This document shows, piece by piece, positions 17,423 to 26,963 of a stretch of DNA of 64,000 bases. This DNA is from JAFGHJ01 sp964606065. Its GTDB lineage: Bacteria; Hydrothermota; UBA3072. The position numbers were made by a program, and so were the translations under genes. The notes under the pieces were generated by a model. The model searched no databases, was not told the origin of the DNA, and saw only the letters and a program-made list of their open reading frames with translations. Within the stretch, counting starts at the first letter, position 1. Every line of letters starts with the position of its first letter. Where the stretch lies: contig CAZSEX010000001.1 of NCBI GenBank assembly GCA_964606065.1, positions 124,001 through 188,000 on the forward strand, read 5' to 3'.

Positions 17423-17451
17423 TTGACACTTAGACACAATTATGATAGGTT
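17423..17451 (+). promoter_or_regulatory. Possible promoter of the xseB-ispA-dxs-lpx operon
   Basis: TTGACA at 17423-17428, then a 17-bp spacer and a weak TAGGTT at 17446-17451; a better TATGAT at 17441 would leave only 12 bp. Initiation would fall at or next to the xseB ATG, so the transcript could be leaderless. No clear Shine-Dalgarno sequence precedes xseB. Confidence 0.4.
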
Positions 17452-17457
17452 GTATAG

Positions 17458-17697
17458 ATGAAATTTGAAGAATCGCTGAATAAACTCGAAGATATTGTTA
17501 AAAAATTAGAAGAAGGAGAGATTTCTCTTGAAGAATCTCTACCTTTGTTTGAAAAGGGCATAAAACTTCTGACCGAATTAAAAGAGTATCTGTCACAGGC
17601 GGAAACAAAGATAGAAAAATTGATAAAAGATAGTGAAGGTCAATTTAAAACCGATGAATATAGAGAATTATCTGACGACCTGGAAGAAGAAAGTTGA
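17458..17697 (+). CDS. xseB: Exodeoxyribonuclease VII small subunit
   Basis: 79 residues, typical for XseB. The pattern MKFEESLNKLEDIVKKLEEG then SLEESLPLFEKGIKLL is the family signature, and the protein is all-helical. It pairs with XseA to degrade single-stranded DNA to oligonucleotides; xseA itself is not in the window. The 3' end overlaps the start of the prenyl synthase gene by more than 40 bp, an arrangement (xseB-ispA-dxs) conserved in many bacteria. Confidence 0.94.
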   Translation: MKFEESLNKLEDIVKKLEEGEISLEESLPLFEKGIKLLTELKEYLSQAETKIEKLIKDSEGQFKTDEYRELSDDLEEES

Positions 17698-18529
17698 TGA
17701 TAAGTTAAACGAGTATCTTCCTTCGGAAGATGAGTATCCCCAATTGTTGCATAAAGCAATGCGGTATTCAGTTCTTTCCGGAGGGAAGAGAATAAGAGCA
17801 ATTCTTATGATAACCACTTACTCTCTCTCGGGTGGGCGCAAATTAGATGATATTATGCCTGTTTCTTCGGCTGTCGAGTTTATTCATTCTTATTCGCTGA
17901 TTCACGACGATTTACCCGCCATGGATGATGATGATTATAGAAGAGGAGTTTTAAGCTGTCACAAAAAATTTGGGGAAGCTATCGCCATATTGGCAGGTGA
18001 TGCTCTTTTTTCACACGCTTTTTATCTGATTTCACATAGCGATATCGAAGCAGGACTGAAAGAAAAGACATTTAAAGCGCTAACGGAAGCTATTGGTAAC
18101 AGGGGAATTATAGGGGGTCAGGTAGAGGATGTTTTATCTGATTCCAACAGAAAAGACCCGAAACTTCTAAGGTATATCCATTCTCATAAAACGGCTTCTT
18201 TCTTTTCGGCGGTTTGTGAGATGGGAGCGATTCTTGCAGAAGCCCCGATGGATAAAATTCTAGCTTCGAGAAGGGGAGGGCTTTTACTTGGTATGGCTTT
18301 TCAAATTCAGGATGATATTTTAGATGTAGAAGGCAAAAAAGAAGAAATGGGTAAAGAGGTAGAAAAAGATAAGGACAAACTGACATATCCACTGGTTTAT
18401 GGAATTGATTTTTCAAAAACGATAGCGAAAAGATACAGTATGCTCGCGTTAAGAGAATTGAGTGTTTTTGACGATAAGGATAAAATATTTGAAGAGTTGT
18501 TAAACTTTTTGCTCGGGCGGAGAAATTAG
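17654..18529 (+). CDS. ispA: Polyprenyl (farnesyl or geranylgeranyl) diphosphate synthase
   Basis: 291 residues from the ATG at 17654; a GTG at 17633 in frame is an alternative start. The first Asp-rich motif is DDLPAMDDDDYRRG (D-D-x4-D), the second is FQIQDDILD, and the substrate region GGKRIRA is present near residue 45. The long-chain class I prenyl synthase condenses IPP with allylic diphosphates to give C15 or C20 products. It sits with dxs and an LPS block, so its product probably feeds quinone and undecaprenyl synthesis. The xseB gene overlaps its 5' end. Confidence 0.93.
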   Translation: MNIENYLTTWKKKVDDKLNEYLPSEDEYPQLLHKAMRYSVLSGGKRIRAILMITTYSLSGGRKLDDIMPVSSAVEFIHSYSLIHDDLPAMDDDDYRRGVLSCHKKFGEAIAILAGDALFSHAFYLISHSDIEAGLKEKTFKALTEAIGNRGIIGGQVEDVLSDSNRKDPKLLRYIHSHKTASFFSAVCEMGAILAEAPMDKILASRRGGLLLGMAFQIQDDILDVEGKKEEMGKEVEKDKDKLTYPLVYGIDFSKTIAKRYSMLALRELSVFDDKDKIFEELLNFLLGRRN

Positions 18530-18530
18530 A

Positions 18531-18971
18531 ATGACCTCAAATTTATGGCATCTTTTTTTTCTTCCTTATTTAAGCGGCCTATCTTGCCAGTTAATAAAAA
18601 TTTTTAACCATCGGTTAATGAAAAAGCGGTTTAAATTTACGTTCAAAAAGTTTTTGGAATTAGGCGGATTGCCGAGCGCTCATTCGGCGGCAACCGCAAC
18701 CTTGACCACTTTAATGGCAATATATTATGGAATAAATTCACCTCTTTTTATACTCTCTTTGTTTCTTTCTTTTTTTATAGTTGGAGAAGCTTTTGTTGTA
18801 CGAGGCGTTATAAGTCGGCATTCAGAATTAATAAGAAAATTGGCGGAGGCAACCGCGAAAAAGGGATTGCTTTCCGACAATTTTCCCGGAAGAATTGGTC
18901 ATACACCATTTGAAGTAGCGATAGGAATAATTTTTGGGGTGTTTTTTGCCCTTGCGTTTATCGGTGTTTAA
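18531..18971 (+). CDS. Divergent PAP2 (DUF212/YuiD) family membrane phosphatase
   Basis: 146 residues with about four membrane segments. GGLPSAHSAA, a central R..ISRHSE stretch and GHTPFEVAIGIIFG near the C terminus match the divergent PAP2 family seen in YuiD and plant homologues. Such proteins are predicted lipid or isoprenoid phosphatases. The position directly between ispA (1 base gap) and dxs (next base) suggests it acts on a prenyl phosphate, but this is inference. Confidence 0.85.
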   Translation: MTSNLWHLFFLPYLSGLSCQLIKIFNHRLMKKRFKFTFKKFLELGGLPSAHSAATATLTTLMAIYYGINSPLFILSLFLSFFIVGEAFVVRGVISRHSELIRKLAEATAKKGLLSDNFPGRIGHTPFEVAIGIIFGVFFALAFIGV

Positions 18972-20834
18972 ATGTTACTGGAAAAGATTGATTCTCCTGA
19001 AGATATAAAAGAATTATCAATAAGAGAACTTGAAACTCTCGCGACCGAGATGAGAAATAAAATAATAGAGGTTGTTTCAAAAAACGGTGGACACCTCGCA
19101 CCCAACCTCGGGGCGGTCGAATTAACAATAGCTTTGTTGAAAGTATTCGATCCTCCTCGAGACAAAATAATCTGGGACGTTTCTCATCAGGCGTACGGTT
19201 ATAAACTCCTAACGGGCAGGAGAGAGGGTCTCGAGACTATTCGTAAATTCGGAGGCTTAAGCGGTTTTTTGAATAGAGATGAATCTATCTACGACGCTTT
19301 CGGTGCCGGGCACGCAAGTACTTCTCTCTCGGCTGCCCTGGGTTTTGCTATAGCGAGAGATAAGAGAGGGGAAGACAAACATGTCGTTGCGGTTATCGGC
19401 GATGGAGCTTTGACGGGTGGTATGGCTTTAGAGGGTTTAAATCAGATAGGATATTTGAAAAAAGATATGTTGATAATTCTTAATGACAACAAAATGTCGA
19501 TTGCCAAAAATGTAGGGGGTTTTAGAGAATATCTGACGCGTTTGCAATCGGCTGAAATTTATAATCTCATAATGGAAGATACCTGGAATCTTCTCGAAAA
19601 GTTGCCCGAAGGACTCAGTAAAAAAGCTGCCCGTGCGGCGGAAAAGTTGCATATTGGCTTAAAGAATTTGATCGTTCCTAACATTATATTTGAAGAGTTA
19701 GGTCTTTCCTATTACGGACCAATCGACGGACATAATATTAAAGAGTTGACTATGATACTTTCAAAATTAAAGAAAATAAAGAAAGCTAAACTCCTTCATA
19801 TAATTACGGAAAAAGGTAAGGGATATGAGCCGGCGAGTAAAGATCCTACTCTTTTCCATGGGTTGGGACCTTTTGAATCCGAAACCGGCAAGGTTATAAA
19901 AAAGAAAGGTCCAAAAAAATACTCGGAAATTTTCGGGAGAACAGTCGCAAGTGAGGCTGAAAAAAACGAAAATATAATCGCGGTAACCGCAGCCATGCCT
20001 GAAGGCACCGGTCTTACGGAATTCAAAGAGAAATTTCCGGAAAGATTTTTTGACGTGGGGATAGCGGAACAGCACGCTGTAACTTTCGCCGCCGGACTTG
20101 CCGCGGAGGGCTTACGTCCTGTTTGTGCCATATATTCGACCTTCCTCCAGAGAGCGCTCGATCAGGTAATACATGACGTAGCTCTGCAGAGATTACCGGT
20201 AATTTTCTGTCTGGATAGAGCGGGTTTTACTCCCGGTGATGGACCCACACATCACGGCGTTTTCGATCTATCTTATTTAAGATTGGTCCCGAATATGTTG
20301 ATAATGGTCCCACGTGATGAAGTGGAATTAAAAAGAATGTTTAAAACCGCTCTTCTTAACACCGACGGACCTTCGGTATTGCGTTATCCGAGGGGGCAAT
20401 CCGTTGGAGTAAAAAATCCTGCCAGAATACAGCCGGTTCCTTTAAATAAAGCTGATATTTTGCGGAAAGGTAAAGATTTCCTTATATTGACTGTGGGACC
20501 TATAGTTTATGAGGTGCTCGAAGCTATCAAAGAATTAAAAAGGATTGATCCGACAATCGTCGACGCCAGGTTTGTTAAACCTCTTGATGAAGAAACAATT
20601 TTGAATCTTTCTTTAGAGAGCAAAAAGATAATAACTGTCGAAGCTAATACTGTAATCGGTGGTTTTGGCAGTGCCGTTTTAGAATTTCTTAATGAAAAAT
20701 CTGTACAAAGGGAAGTTTTACGGATAGCTATCCCCGACCGTTTTATCGAACATGGAGAAAAAGATAAACTGTTTGAGTTGGTCAGGATGGACAGGAGAAA
20801 TTTGAAAGAGAGAATTAGTAAATTTTTAAAATGA
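18972..20834 (+). CDS. dxs: 1-deoxy-D-xylulose-5-phosphate synthase
   Basis: 620 residues, family length. The thiamine diphosphate motif GDGALTGGMALEGLNQ, the middle YGPIDGHN, the transketolase pyrimidine domain DVGIAEQHAVTFAAGLA and the C-terminal transketolase domain are all present, with HLAPNLGAVELTIAL and WDVSHQAYGYKLLTGR at the N terminus. It makes DXP from pyruvate and glyceraldehyde 3-phosphate, the first step of the MEP isoprenoid pathway. It is tightly packed in the xseB-ispA-DivPAP2-dxs-lpxC operon, with ATGA overlap to lpxC. Confidence 0.97.
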   Translation: MLLEKIDSPEDIKELSIRELETLATEMRNKIIEVVSKNGGHLAPNLGAVELTIALLKVFDPPRDKIIWDVSHQAYGYKLLTGRREGLETIRKFGGLSGFLNRDESIYDAFGAGHASTSLSAALGFAIARDKRGEDKHVVAVIGDGALTGGMALEGLNQIGYLKKDMLIILNDNKMSIAKNVGGFREYLTRLQSAEIYNLIMEDTWNLLEKLPEGLSKKAARAAEKLHIGLKNLIVPNIIFEELGLSYYGPIDGHNIKELTMILSKLKKIKKAKLLHIITEKGKGYEPASKDPTLFHGLGPFESETGKVIKKKGPKKYSEIFGRTVASEAEKNENIIAVTAAMPEGTGLTEFKEKFPERFFDVGIAEQHAVTFAAGLAAEGLRPVCAIYSTFLQRALDQVIHDVALQRLPVIFCLDRAGFTPGDGPTHHGVFDLSYLRLVPNMLIMVPRDEVELKRMFKTALLNTDGPSVLRYPRGQSVGVKNPARIQPVPLNKADILRKGKDFLILTVGPIVYEVLEAIKELKRIDPTIVDARFVKPLDEETILNLSLESKKIITVEANTVIGGFGSAVLEFLNEKSVQREVLRIAIPDRFIEHGEKDKLFELVRMDRRNLKERISKFLK

Positions 20835-21649
20835 AAGAAAGAACCTTGAAAGACAATGTTAGGTTTTCCGGCGTTGGCGTTCATACCGGAAGAGAGTCAA
20901 AAGTCGTGCTCGAACCGGCAGAAGCAGACGGTATAGTATTTTTAAAAAATGGTGTGGAGATTTCCGGTACTCTGGACAATTTAAGGTCTTGCGAGAGAGA
21001 AGTTTCTCTCTCGAAGAATGGTGAAGAAGTGAGAAGTGTGGAACACTTGATGAGTGCTTTTTACGCCTGTGGAATTGATCACGTTAAAGTAAACGTCGAA
21101 GGTGATGAAATACCGGCTCTGGACGGAAGCGCGTACCCTTTTATTTCGGGGATCGAAAAAGTCGGCGTAGAAGAATTAACAAAAGAGAAAAAAATTTTTT
21201 ATATTAATAACAACATTACTGTGGAGGCTAAAGGTTGTTTCGCTTACTGTAATCCGTTTAAGAATTTAAAAATCCATTATGTTATTTCTTATGACCATCC
21301 GTTACTCCGACACCAGGAATATGTTTTCAACGGGAAATCCAATTTTAAAGAAGATATAGCTATTTGTAGAACGTTCGGATTTCTTTCCTGGAAAGAAAAA
21401 TTAAATAGAAAAGGTTTTGCGCTTGGAGCGTCCGAGGAAAACACTCTGGTTTATACGGAAGATGGATTGTTGAATGAGGATCGTTTTCCGGACGAAGCTG
21501 TAAAACACAAGATAGCAGATCTGATGGGTGAATTATACCTGATAAAACCTGTTCCGATCGGGGAATATTTCGTTTTTAGAGGAGGTCATTCACTGCATTT
21601 ACGTTTAATAAAAGAAATTAAAAGGAGTAGAGATGAAATTCGATATTGA
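20831..21649 (+). CDS. lpxC: UDP-3-O-acyl-N-acetylglucosamine deacetylase
   Basis: 272 residues. SGVGVHTGR at the N terminus, VEHLMSAFYACGIDHV (the first zinc His), PALDGSAYPF and the second zinc motif HKIADLMGELYLI are all diagnostic for LpxC. It carries out the committed step of lipid A synthesis and shows that this organism has an LPS-type outer membrane. In Bacteroidetes LpxC is fused to FabZ; here the two are separate but overlap by 17 bp. The start overlaps the dxs stop (ATGA). Confidence 0.97.
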   Translation: MKERTLKDNVRFSGVGVHTGRESKVVLEPAEADGIVFLKNGVEISGTLDNLRSCEREVSLSKNGEEVRSVEHLMSAFYACGIDHVKVNVEGDEIPALDGSAYPFISGIEKVGVEELTKEKKIFYINNNITVEAKGCFAYCNPFKNLKIHYVISYDHPLLRHQEYVFNGKSNFKEDIAICRTFGFLSWKEKLNRKGFALGASEENTLVYTEDGLLNEDRFPDEAVKHKIADLMGELYLIKPVPIGEYFVFRGGHSLHLRLIKEIKRSRDEIRY

Positions 21650-22073
21650 AAAAATACTCGAGTTTATGCCTCATAGATATCCTTTTTTGTTGATCGATAA
21701 AGTCGATGTCATAAATGAGGATGAGGCTATAGGCATAAAGAATGTAACTTATAACGAACCTTTTTTTATGGGACACTTTCCCGGAGATCCCATAATGCCA
21801 GGGGTTCTTATAATTGAATCGATGGCTCAGGCGGGAGGATTTCTGCTTTTCAATAAAATCGAAAATCCGGAAAAGGCAAATGTTTATTTTACAACTATTA
21901 CTAAAGCAAAATTCAGAAAACCTGTTCGTCCGGGAGATGTTCTGGAACACAGGATAAAGCTTACGGGATTCAGGTCTAATTTTTGTAAATTAGAAGCTAA
22001 ATCTTTTGTGGAAGGAGATCTGGTAGCTGAAAGTTTTTTATCGGCGGCTATTGTAGAACGGAAAGGGTTATAG
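21633..22073 (+). CDS. fabZ: 3-hydroxyacyl-ACP dehydratase FabZ
   Basis: 146 residues. MPHRYPFLLIDKV carries the catalytic His region and GHFPGDPIMPGVLIIESMAQ the catalytic Glu region of the hot-dog fold. It dehydrates hydroxyacyl-ACP in fatty acid synthesis, with the usual preference for 3-hydroxymyristoyl-type acyl groups shared with LpxA and LpxC. An AAAGGAG precedes the ATG within the end of lpxC. The stop codon shares its last base with the lpxA GTG start. Confidence 0.96.
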   Translation: MKFDIEKILEFMPHRYPFLLIDKVDVINEDEAIGIKNVTYNEPFFMGHFPGDPIMPGVLIIESMAQAGGFLLFNKIENPEKANVYFTTITKAKFRKPVRPGDVLEHRIKLTGFRSNFCKLEAKSFVEGDLVAESFLSAAIVERKGL

Positions 22074-22831
22074 TGCACGAAGATATTCACCCCGAAGCTA
22101 AAATAGCGGAAGATGTGAAAATCGGTTCGGGATGTTTGATCGAAAAAGACGTTATAATAGGAAAGGGGACGAGAATATCTAAAGGGGTTATCATCAAAAG
22201 CGGGGTCAGAATCGGAAAAAACAATGATATACATCCTTATGTAGCAATTGGTGGTACGCCTCAGGATACTAAACGCGAAAAAAAGACAGGTAAAATAATA
22301 ATAGGGGATTCAAATACAATAAGAGAGTTTTCCACAGTCAATCTCCCTATCGGAGAAGAAAAGGAAACAAAAATCGGAAATAATAATTACTTCATGGCTT
22401 ATTCTCACATTGGTCATAACTGCAAAATAGGGAACAACGTTCTTCTTGTAAATGGGGCAACGCTTGGAGGTTACACTGAAGTCGAAGATTTTGTTTATAT
22501 ATCGGCTTTTGTACCGGTCCATCAATGGGTAAGAATCGGTGCTTATTCATTGATAGGTGGTGGTTTTCGAATAATAAAAGATCTGGTTCCCTTTGCCATG
22601 GCTGCCGGTTCACCACTTCGAGTTGTTTCGTATAATTCTCGTGGTCTTCGGAGAAACGGGTTTTCACAGATGCGAATAGAAGAAATAAAAAAAGCTTTTC
22701 GCATACTGTTTAGATCGGGACTCAACACAAAGCAAGCTGTGGAAAAACTTGAGGATGATTCCAAAAATAATAGGGATGTTGAACGTATTATCGAGTTTAT
22801 TAACAAATCCAGGAGAGGAATAATTAAATAG
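22073..22831 (+). CDS. lpxA: Acyl-ACP--UDP-N-acetylglucosamine O-acyltransferase
   Basis: 252 residues from a GTG start. Left-handed beta-helix hexapeptide repeats run through the first about 190 residues (I-x-x-x-x-x periodicity). The catalytic region reads YSHIGHNCKIGNN, and HQWVRIGAYSLIGGGFRI takes the place of the E. coli HQF segment; the C terminus is helical. It transfers a 3-hydroxyacyl chain to UDP-GlcNAc as the first lipid A step. The order lpxC-fabZ-lpxA with one-base overlap is standard; lpxB and lpxD are not in the window. Confidence 0.95.
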   Translation: MHEDIHPEAKIAEDVKIGSGCLIEKDVIIGKGTRISKGVIIKSGVRIGKNNDIHPYVAIGGTPQDTKREKKTGKIIIGDSNTIREFSTVNLPIGEEKETKIGNNNYFMAYSHIGHNCKIGNNVLLVNGATLGGYTEVEDFVYISAFVPVHQWVRIGAYSLIGGGFRIIKDLVPFAMAAGSPLRVVSYNSRGLRRNGFSQMRIEEIKKAFRILFRSGLNTKQAVEKLEDDSKNNRDVERIIEFINKSRRGIIK

Positions 22832-23108
22832 CTTCTTATAGTTGCTAAAATTCAAAAAGAAAAGAATATTAACCACAGAGGATACAGAGAAATGATTGTG
22901 TTAAAAAAGAAAAAAAGACTGAGAACACAGAGAGAAAAACAAATAAAAACTCTGTGCTCTCCATGGTAAAAAAAATCCGGGGTTGAAAAAGAGGAGCTAT
23001 ATGTGTTTTTCATTTTGCTTTTTAAACTTTAATATTTCATTTTTAGAGGGAACGAAATTAAATGAGATGCTTTTTAAAAAAAAATATGAGTGATACTCTA
23101 CGTTAAAA
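22832..23108. repeat. Intergenic region with degenerate CACAGAG repeats
   Basis: About 277 bases without a gene. AACCACAGAGGATACAGAGA (22871-22890) and GAACACAGAGAGAAA (near 22923) are copies of the same debris seen at 9.15, 14.1, 30.4 and 37.8 kb, followed by AT-rich sequence that should contain the promoter of deoC. No hairpin terminator was recognised after lpxA. Confidence 0.45.
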
Positions 23109-23756
23109 ATGAAGAATATTAACTCTATAATTGACCACACAAATTTGAAATGCGCCGCAAGCGAAAAAGATATTGTTAAATTATGCGAGGAAGCTCTGGA
23201 ATATAATTTCAGAGGGGTTTGTGTAAATCCTATATGGATTTCTCTCGTTTCCGCTTTTTTAAAGAGCGCTTCTATAAAAATAATTTCCGTTTGTGATTTT
23301 CCTTTAGGTGCCTCATTAACTGTTGTTCGAAAAAAAGAAGCAGAAATGGTGATTGAAAATGGGGCAGAAGAAGTTGATATTGTAATGCAGATACCTCTTT
23401 TAAAAAGTAAAAGATATAGGGGAATAGAACGGGATTTAAAAGAAATCGCTAACGTTGTCCATCCCGAAGGAAAAATTAAAGTCATTATTGAAGCTCCGAT
23501 CTTATCCCCTGAAGAAATATTGTCAGCGGTAAAAATTGCAGAAGATGCCGGTGCGGACTTTATTAAGTCCGGTACCGGCACAAATGGACCTGTAACGATT
23601 GCTCAAATAGAAAACATAAAAAAAGCGACGAAACTACCAATAAAGGCGGCGGGAGGAATAAAAAGTATGAAAAAGGTCGAAAAACTTTTAAATGCCGGAG
23701 CCTCGGTTTTCGGGAGTTCAAATTCTCTCGAGATAATTAAGATTAAAAACAGATGA
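23109..23756 (+). CDS. deoC: Deoxyribose-phosphate aldolase
   Basis: 215 residues, family size. The TIM-barrel motifs are intact: DHTNLKC at the N terminus, EEVDIVMQIPL (Asp90), FIKSGTGTNGP with the Schiff-base Lys153, and IKAAGGIK with Lys179. It cleaves 2-deoxyribose 5-phosphate to acetaldehyde and glyceraldehyde 3-phosphate in nucleoside salvage. No good Shine-Dalgarno sequence precedes the ATG. It overlaps the following membrane-protein gene by 4 bp (ATGA). Confidence 0.95.
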   Translation: MKNINSIIDHTNLKCAASEKDIVKLCEEALEYNFRGVCVNPIWISLVSAFLKSASIKIISVCDFPLGASLTVVRKKEAEMVIENGAEEVDIVMQIPLLKSKRYRGIERDLKEIANVVHPEGKIKVIIEAPILSPEEILSAVKIAEDAGADFIKSGTGTNGPVTIAQIENIKKATKLPIKAAGGIKSMKKVEKLLNAGASVFGSSNSLEIIKIKNR

Positions 23757-24763
23757 AAAAAAGAGTTGGATTCATTCTTAGCTTTTTTATATCCATCGTT
23801 TTTTTGTTTTTGGCTTTTAAAAAAGTTGACGTAAAAGAAATAGGAGAATCATTACTGAAAGCGAATTTGTTATATTTTATGCTTACTATTTTTATCACAT
23901 TTATCGCTTTCTTTCTTCGTGCGGTAAGATGGAAAATGCTTTTAAATCCTATAAAAAACTTCCGCCTGTCTGTAATTTTTAATGCCACCATGATAGGATT
24001 TATGTGTAACTACACGTTGCCTGCCAGATTAGGAGAAGTGGTAAGAGCATACCTCATAGGCAGCAGGGAAAATATCAGTAAGAGTGCGGCTTTCGCCACA
24101 ATAATAGTGGAAAGAGTAATGGATGTTTTTACTTTATCTTTTTTTGCTGCTATTATCTTAGTCTTTTTTCCTGTGCCGATTTATTTAAGAAAAATAGGAG
24201 CTGCGATTGCTGTTTTAAATATTCTGGTTTTTGTACTTCTGGTATTTATACATAAAAAAAGCACAATATTCATCAGAATTGTCGAAAAACCATTATCGAT
24301 ATTTGGGGAAAAAGTAAAAGAGAAGATTAAAAAACTTATTCTCGCTTTTATAGAAGGGCTTAACATTCTTGAAAACCGCTTTAATTTTATTCTGGTAGTG
24401 CTGCTATCTTTTGTTGTTTGGGGTGTAACCGGTTTACATTTCTATGTTTTATTCTTTTCGTTCCCGATTACTCTGCCTCTCTATGCGGCTTTTCTGGATA
24501 TGGTGGTTCTTACCTTTGGCATTATGATTCCTTCAACCTCAGGTTTTATCGGAACATTCCAGTTTTTCGTAAAAGAGGGATTGATGCTTTTTCATATTGA
24601 TCCGAATATGGCTCTGAGTTATTCTATTCTGCTTTATTTTTCTCAATTCTTACTTGTGGTTGGTGTGGGATTGGTTTCCCTGTGGCTGTGGGGAATTAAC
24701 TTTAAGAAATTAAAGACTAAGGCTTCTTCTTATAATTTGTTAGAGAAAAGACAAAAAGGATGA
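23753..24763 (+). CDS. Flippase-like integral membrane protein (LPG synthase TM / UPF0104 family)
   Basis: 336 residues with about eight to nine membrane helices. RAVRWKMLLNPI, the stretch NYTLPARLGEVVRAYLIG and the later PSTSGFIGTFQFFVKEG match the family of lysylphosphatidylglycerol synthase transmembrane domains and related flippases. There is no soluble aminoacyl-transferase domain, so it is the membrane module alone, perhaps involved in lipid-linked sugar or phospholipid transfer. It overlaps deoC by 4 bp at the start, and its last 47 bases overlap the convergent YfhO gene. Confidence 0.85.
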   Translation: MKKRVGFILSFFISIVFLFLAFKKVDVKEIGESLLKANLLYFMLTIFITFIAFFLRAVRWKMLLNPIKNFRLSVIFNATMIGFMCNYTLPARLGEVVRAYLIGSRENISKSAAFATIIVERVMDVFTLSFFAAIILVFFPVPIYLRKIGAAIAVLNILVFVLLVFIHKKSTIFIRIVEKPLSIFGEKVKEKIKKLILAFIEGLNILENRFNFILVVLLSFVVWGVTGLHFYVLFFSFPITLPLYAAFLDMVVLTFGIMIPSTSGFIGTFQFFVKEGLMLFHIDPNMALSYSILLYFSQFLLVVGVGLVSLWLWGINFKKLKTKASSYNLLEKRQKG

Positions 24764-26963
24764 TGGTGAACAACAAAGTCGCAATCGAGATATTCCTTCC
24801 TCTGATAAATGAATCCGGCTTAAAAACGAAATTTACTTTATGGCTTCCCTCCGGAACGGGTACAGCTTTAAAAGCCACAAAGGCTTTTATTATTTTTTCT
24901 TCTCTACCATCGATATAGGCTTTCCACCCGGGATAAAAGTGTTCACTTAAAAAAAGTATGGCTTTCCGGGTCGAATTTGTTTTTAATAGAATAGAATTCT
25001 CATTGTATTCAGTAATTTGTACGGAATCTTTCACTTCGGTTACATCCTTCCTGTCCGGAAAAGGTTTTTCGTCTAAAATTATTTTTTCCCTGTAATTAAA
25101 ATTGCCGTTGTTGAGTAACTCAAAAACCTCGTTTTTATCCTTTGCAACCAGATAATTATAATAAAACTTTACTCTTGGTAAATAATTTTCCCTCTCAAGT
25201 AAAAATATTTTTCCTTCGTTTTCTGCCAATGTATATTTAACGTTATAAAGATCAAAACGAACGTTTTGATTAAGTGTTTCGGACATTATATTGAAATCCA
25301 TTAGCTTGAGAGGCATAAGTCCCTGGAGAGTATAAAATTTATGTACACATCCTATATTTCTCGGGAAAACCAAACCCAGGTTCTTAATTCGCAGGTTAGT
25401 TCTATAATATTCCGATCCCTGTCTTGCAAAAAAACTTACCGGTTCACTTCTGATAAAGTAATCTTCCGGTTTGATGCTTCCCTCAAAAACTCCAAAGCAA
25501 GCCAGAAATAAATCAACAAAAACGAAAAGCGAAAGTACAATCGGCATACACTTAAGATTTTTTAGCTTCTCGAAATGAAAAAATATCAGCGCTGTAGACA
25601 ATATAACAATTAAACTGATAAAAGAATATTCTCTCGCGATATTAAAACTTCTGTAACTATCAAAAGCTTCTCTGAATAATCCTGCGACAAATAAAAGTAT
25701 AAAAAAAGCAAAAACAAGTAGCAAAATTAATATTTTTTTTGTTACTCTTTTTTCCACTGGATTTGTTAACATGTTTTTTATCCCGTAACCGGCAAGGATT
25801 ATCATCGAAAAGTTAAAGATATAGATAAATCTTGCGGGGCACCTGAATTTATGAAAAACAGGTGTTAAATAAACCAGATAATAAGCAAAGCCGTATTTGC
25901 CGAGTGCGAACAATATGGAAAGCAACGCGGCTATAGCAAAAAAACCGATTTTGAAATTCCTGTCGCGTAGCAAGGCATTTACGGCAAAAACAAGCGGTAA
26001 TATCCCGAGATATATCGCCATTTCCCAGGTCGAATAATAAGGCATCTTTATCCAGGAATCATTGACGAGAGGAGATGGATTCCCAAAAAACTTTGGTATA
26101 AGAATATTAATAAATCTCAACGGATGAAAAGAAACATCTGTGGCAAGATTATAATTCCATCCTACCGCTCTTGTTGCAATTTCCGTAAATTCTATAGAAG
26201 GTAGCAACTGAATGGCAAATAAACCGACACCGATGATAAACATAGTAATACTCTGTAATATTAAATAAAAGCTATTTTTAATATTTTTTTTAATAAAGAC
26301 TTCTTTGATTACATGTGAAAGTATGTATAGGGAAACAAGAGAAAAACCCATAAGAGCAAAATGAGGAAAACCCGTGTATAGATTCAAAGCTATTACAATT
26401 CCTCCAAATACAGTGAAAAGCCAATTTTTTTTCTCAATTAGATGAAGGACAATCAAAAAAAGCAATGGCAGCCATATCATTGATTCCAAAACAACCGGCT
26501 GGACAGATCGGTAAACTAATTGAGGAAGCATGACATATATAAGAGAACAAAAGAAAGCTGAAAATTTATGGTTGAGTAATTTTTTCGTAAATAGAAACAT
26601 AAAGATACCGCCTAAATAGACATGTATAATTGTTATCAATTGAAGCGCTCTTGAAGAGAGCATACCCTTGTAAATAAAAGGTGTTAAAAGTAAGTTAAAC
26701 GGATAAAGTGTCGACGATTGAACATCGGCTTGAAAAACCGTTCCGCCAGTTAGGAATGGATTCCACAGAGGAAACACTCCTTTACTTAAAGAGCTTGCCG
26801 CCAAATGTCTATACGGATACCAGAGAAAAAGAGCATCATCCCAGAAAAAAGTTTTGCCTATTAATACTCTAAAGTAAAGAAATACTATTGGAGCAACCAG
26901 AAATAGCAGATACAGCCAATCGGGGTATTTTTCTGATTGCTTAAAAGTCAACTGATTTTCCAT
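24717..26963 (-). CDS. YfhO-family polytopic membrane protein
   Basis: 748 residues with an extended array of about a dozen membrane helices and a C-terminal soluble beta domain containing GWKAYIDGREEKI and VPVPEGSHKVNFVFKP, which is the YfhO signature. The N-terminal part has FFWDDALFLWYPYRHL and FPLWNPFLTGG, also typical. YfhO proteins are GT-C-like; in Gram-positives they glycosylate lipoteichoic acid. In this Gram-negative the acceptor is unknown. The start overlaps the GT2 gene by 16 bp, so the two probably act in one pathway in which the GT2 makes the polyprenyl-phosphate sugar donor. Confidence 0.88.
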   Translation of the reverse strand: MENQLTFKQSEKYPDWLYLLFLVAPIVFLYFRVLIGKTFFWDDALFLWYPYRHLAASSLSKGVFPLWNPFLTGGTVFQADVQSSTLYPFNLLLTPFIYKGMLSSRALQLITIIHVYLGGIFMFLFTKKLLNHKFSAFFCSLIYVMLPQLVYRSVQPVVLESMIWLPLLFLIVLHLIEKKNWLFTVFGGIVIALNLYTGFPHFALMGFSLVSLYILSHVIKEVFIKKNIKNSFYLILQSITMFIIGVGLFAIQLLPSIEFTEIATRAVGWNYNLATDVSFHPLRFINILIPKFFGNPSPLVNDSWIKMPYYSTWEMAIYLGILPLVFAVNALLRDRNFKIGFFAIAALLSILFALGKYGFAYYLVYLTPVFHKFRCPARFIYIFNFSMIILAGYGIKNMLTNPVEKRVTKKILILLLVFAFFILLFVAGLFREAFDSYRSFNIAREYSFISLIVILSTALIFFHFEKLKNLKCMPIVLSLFVFVDLFLACFGVFEGSIKPEDYFIRSEPVSFFARQGSEYYRTNLRIKNLGLVFPRNIGCVHKFYTLQGLMPLKLMDFNIMSETLNQNVRFDLYNVKYTLAENEGKIFLLERENYLPRVKFYYNYLVAKDKNEVFELLNNGNFNYREKIILDEKPFPDRKDVTEVKDSVQITEYNENSILLKTNSTRKAILFLSEHFYPGWKAYIDGREEKIIKAFVAFKAVPVPEGSHKVNFVFKPDSFIRGRNISIATLLFTIILFVFSLTNYKKKP

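Noticed and set aside
22997..23581. 194-codon frame on the minus strand
   Set aside because: Antisense shadow of deoC, which has all its catalytic residues.
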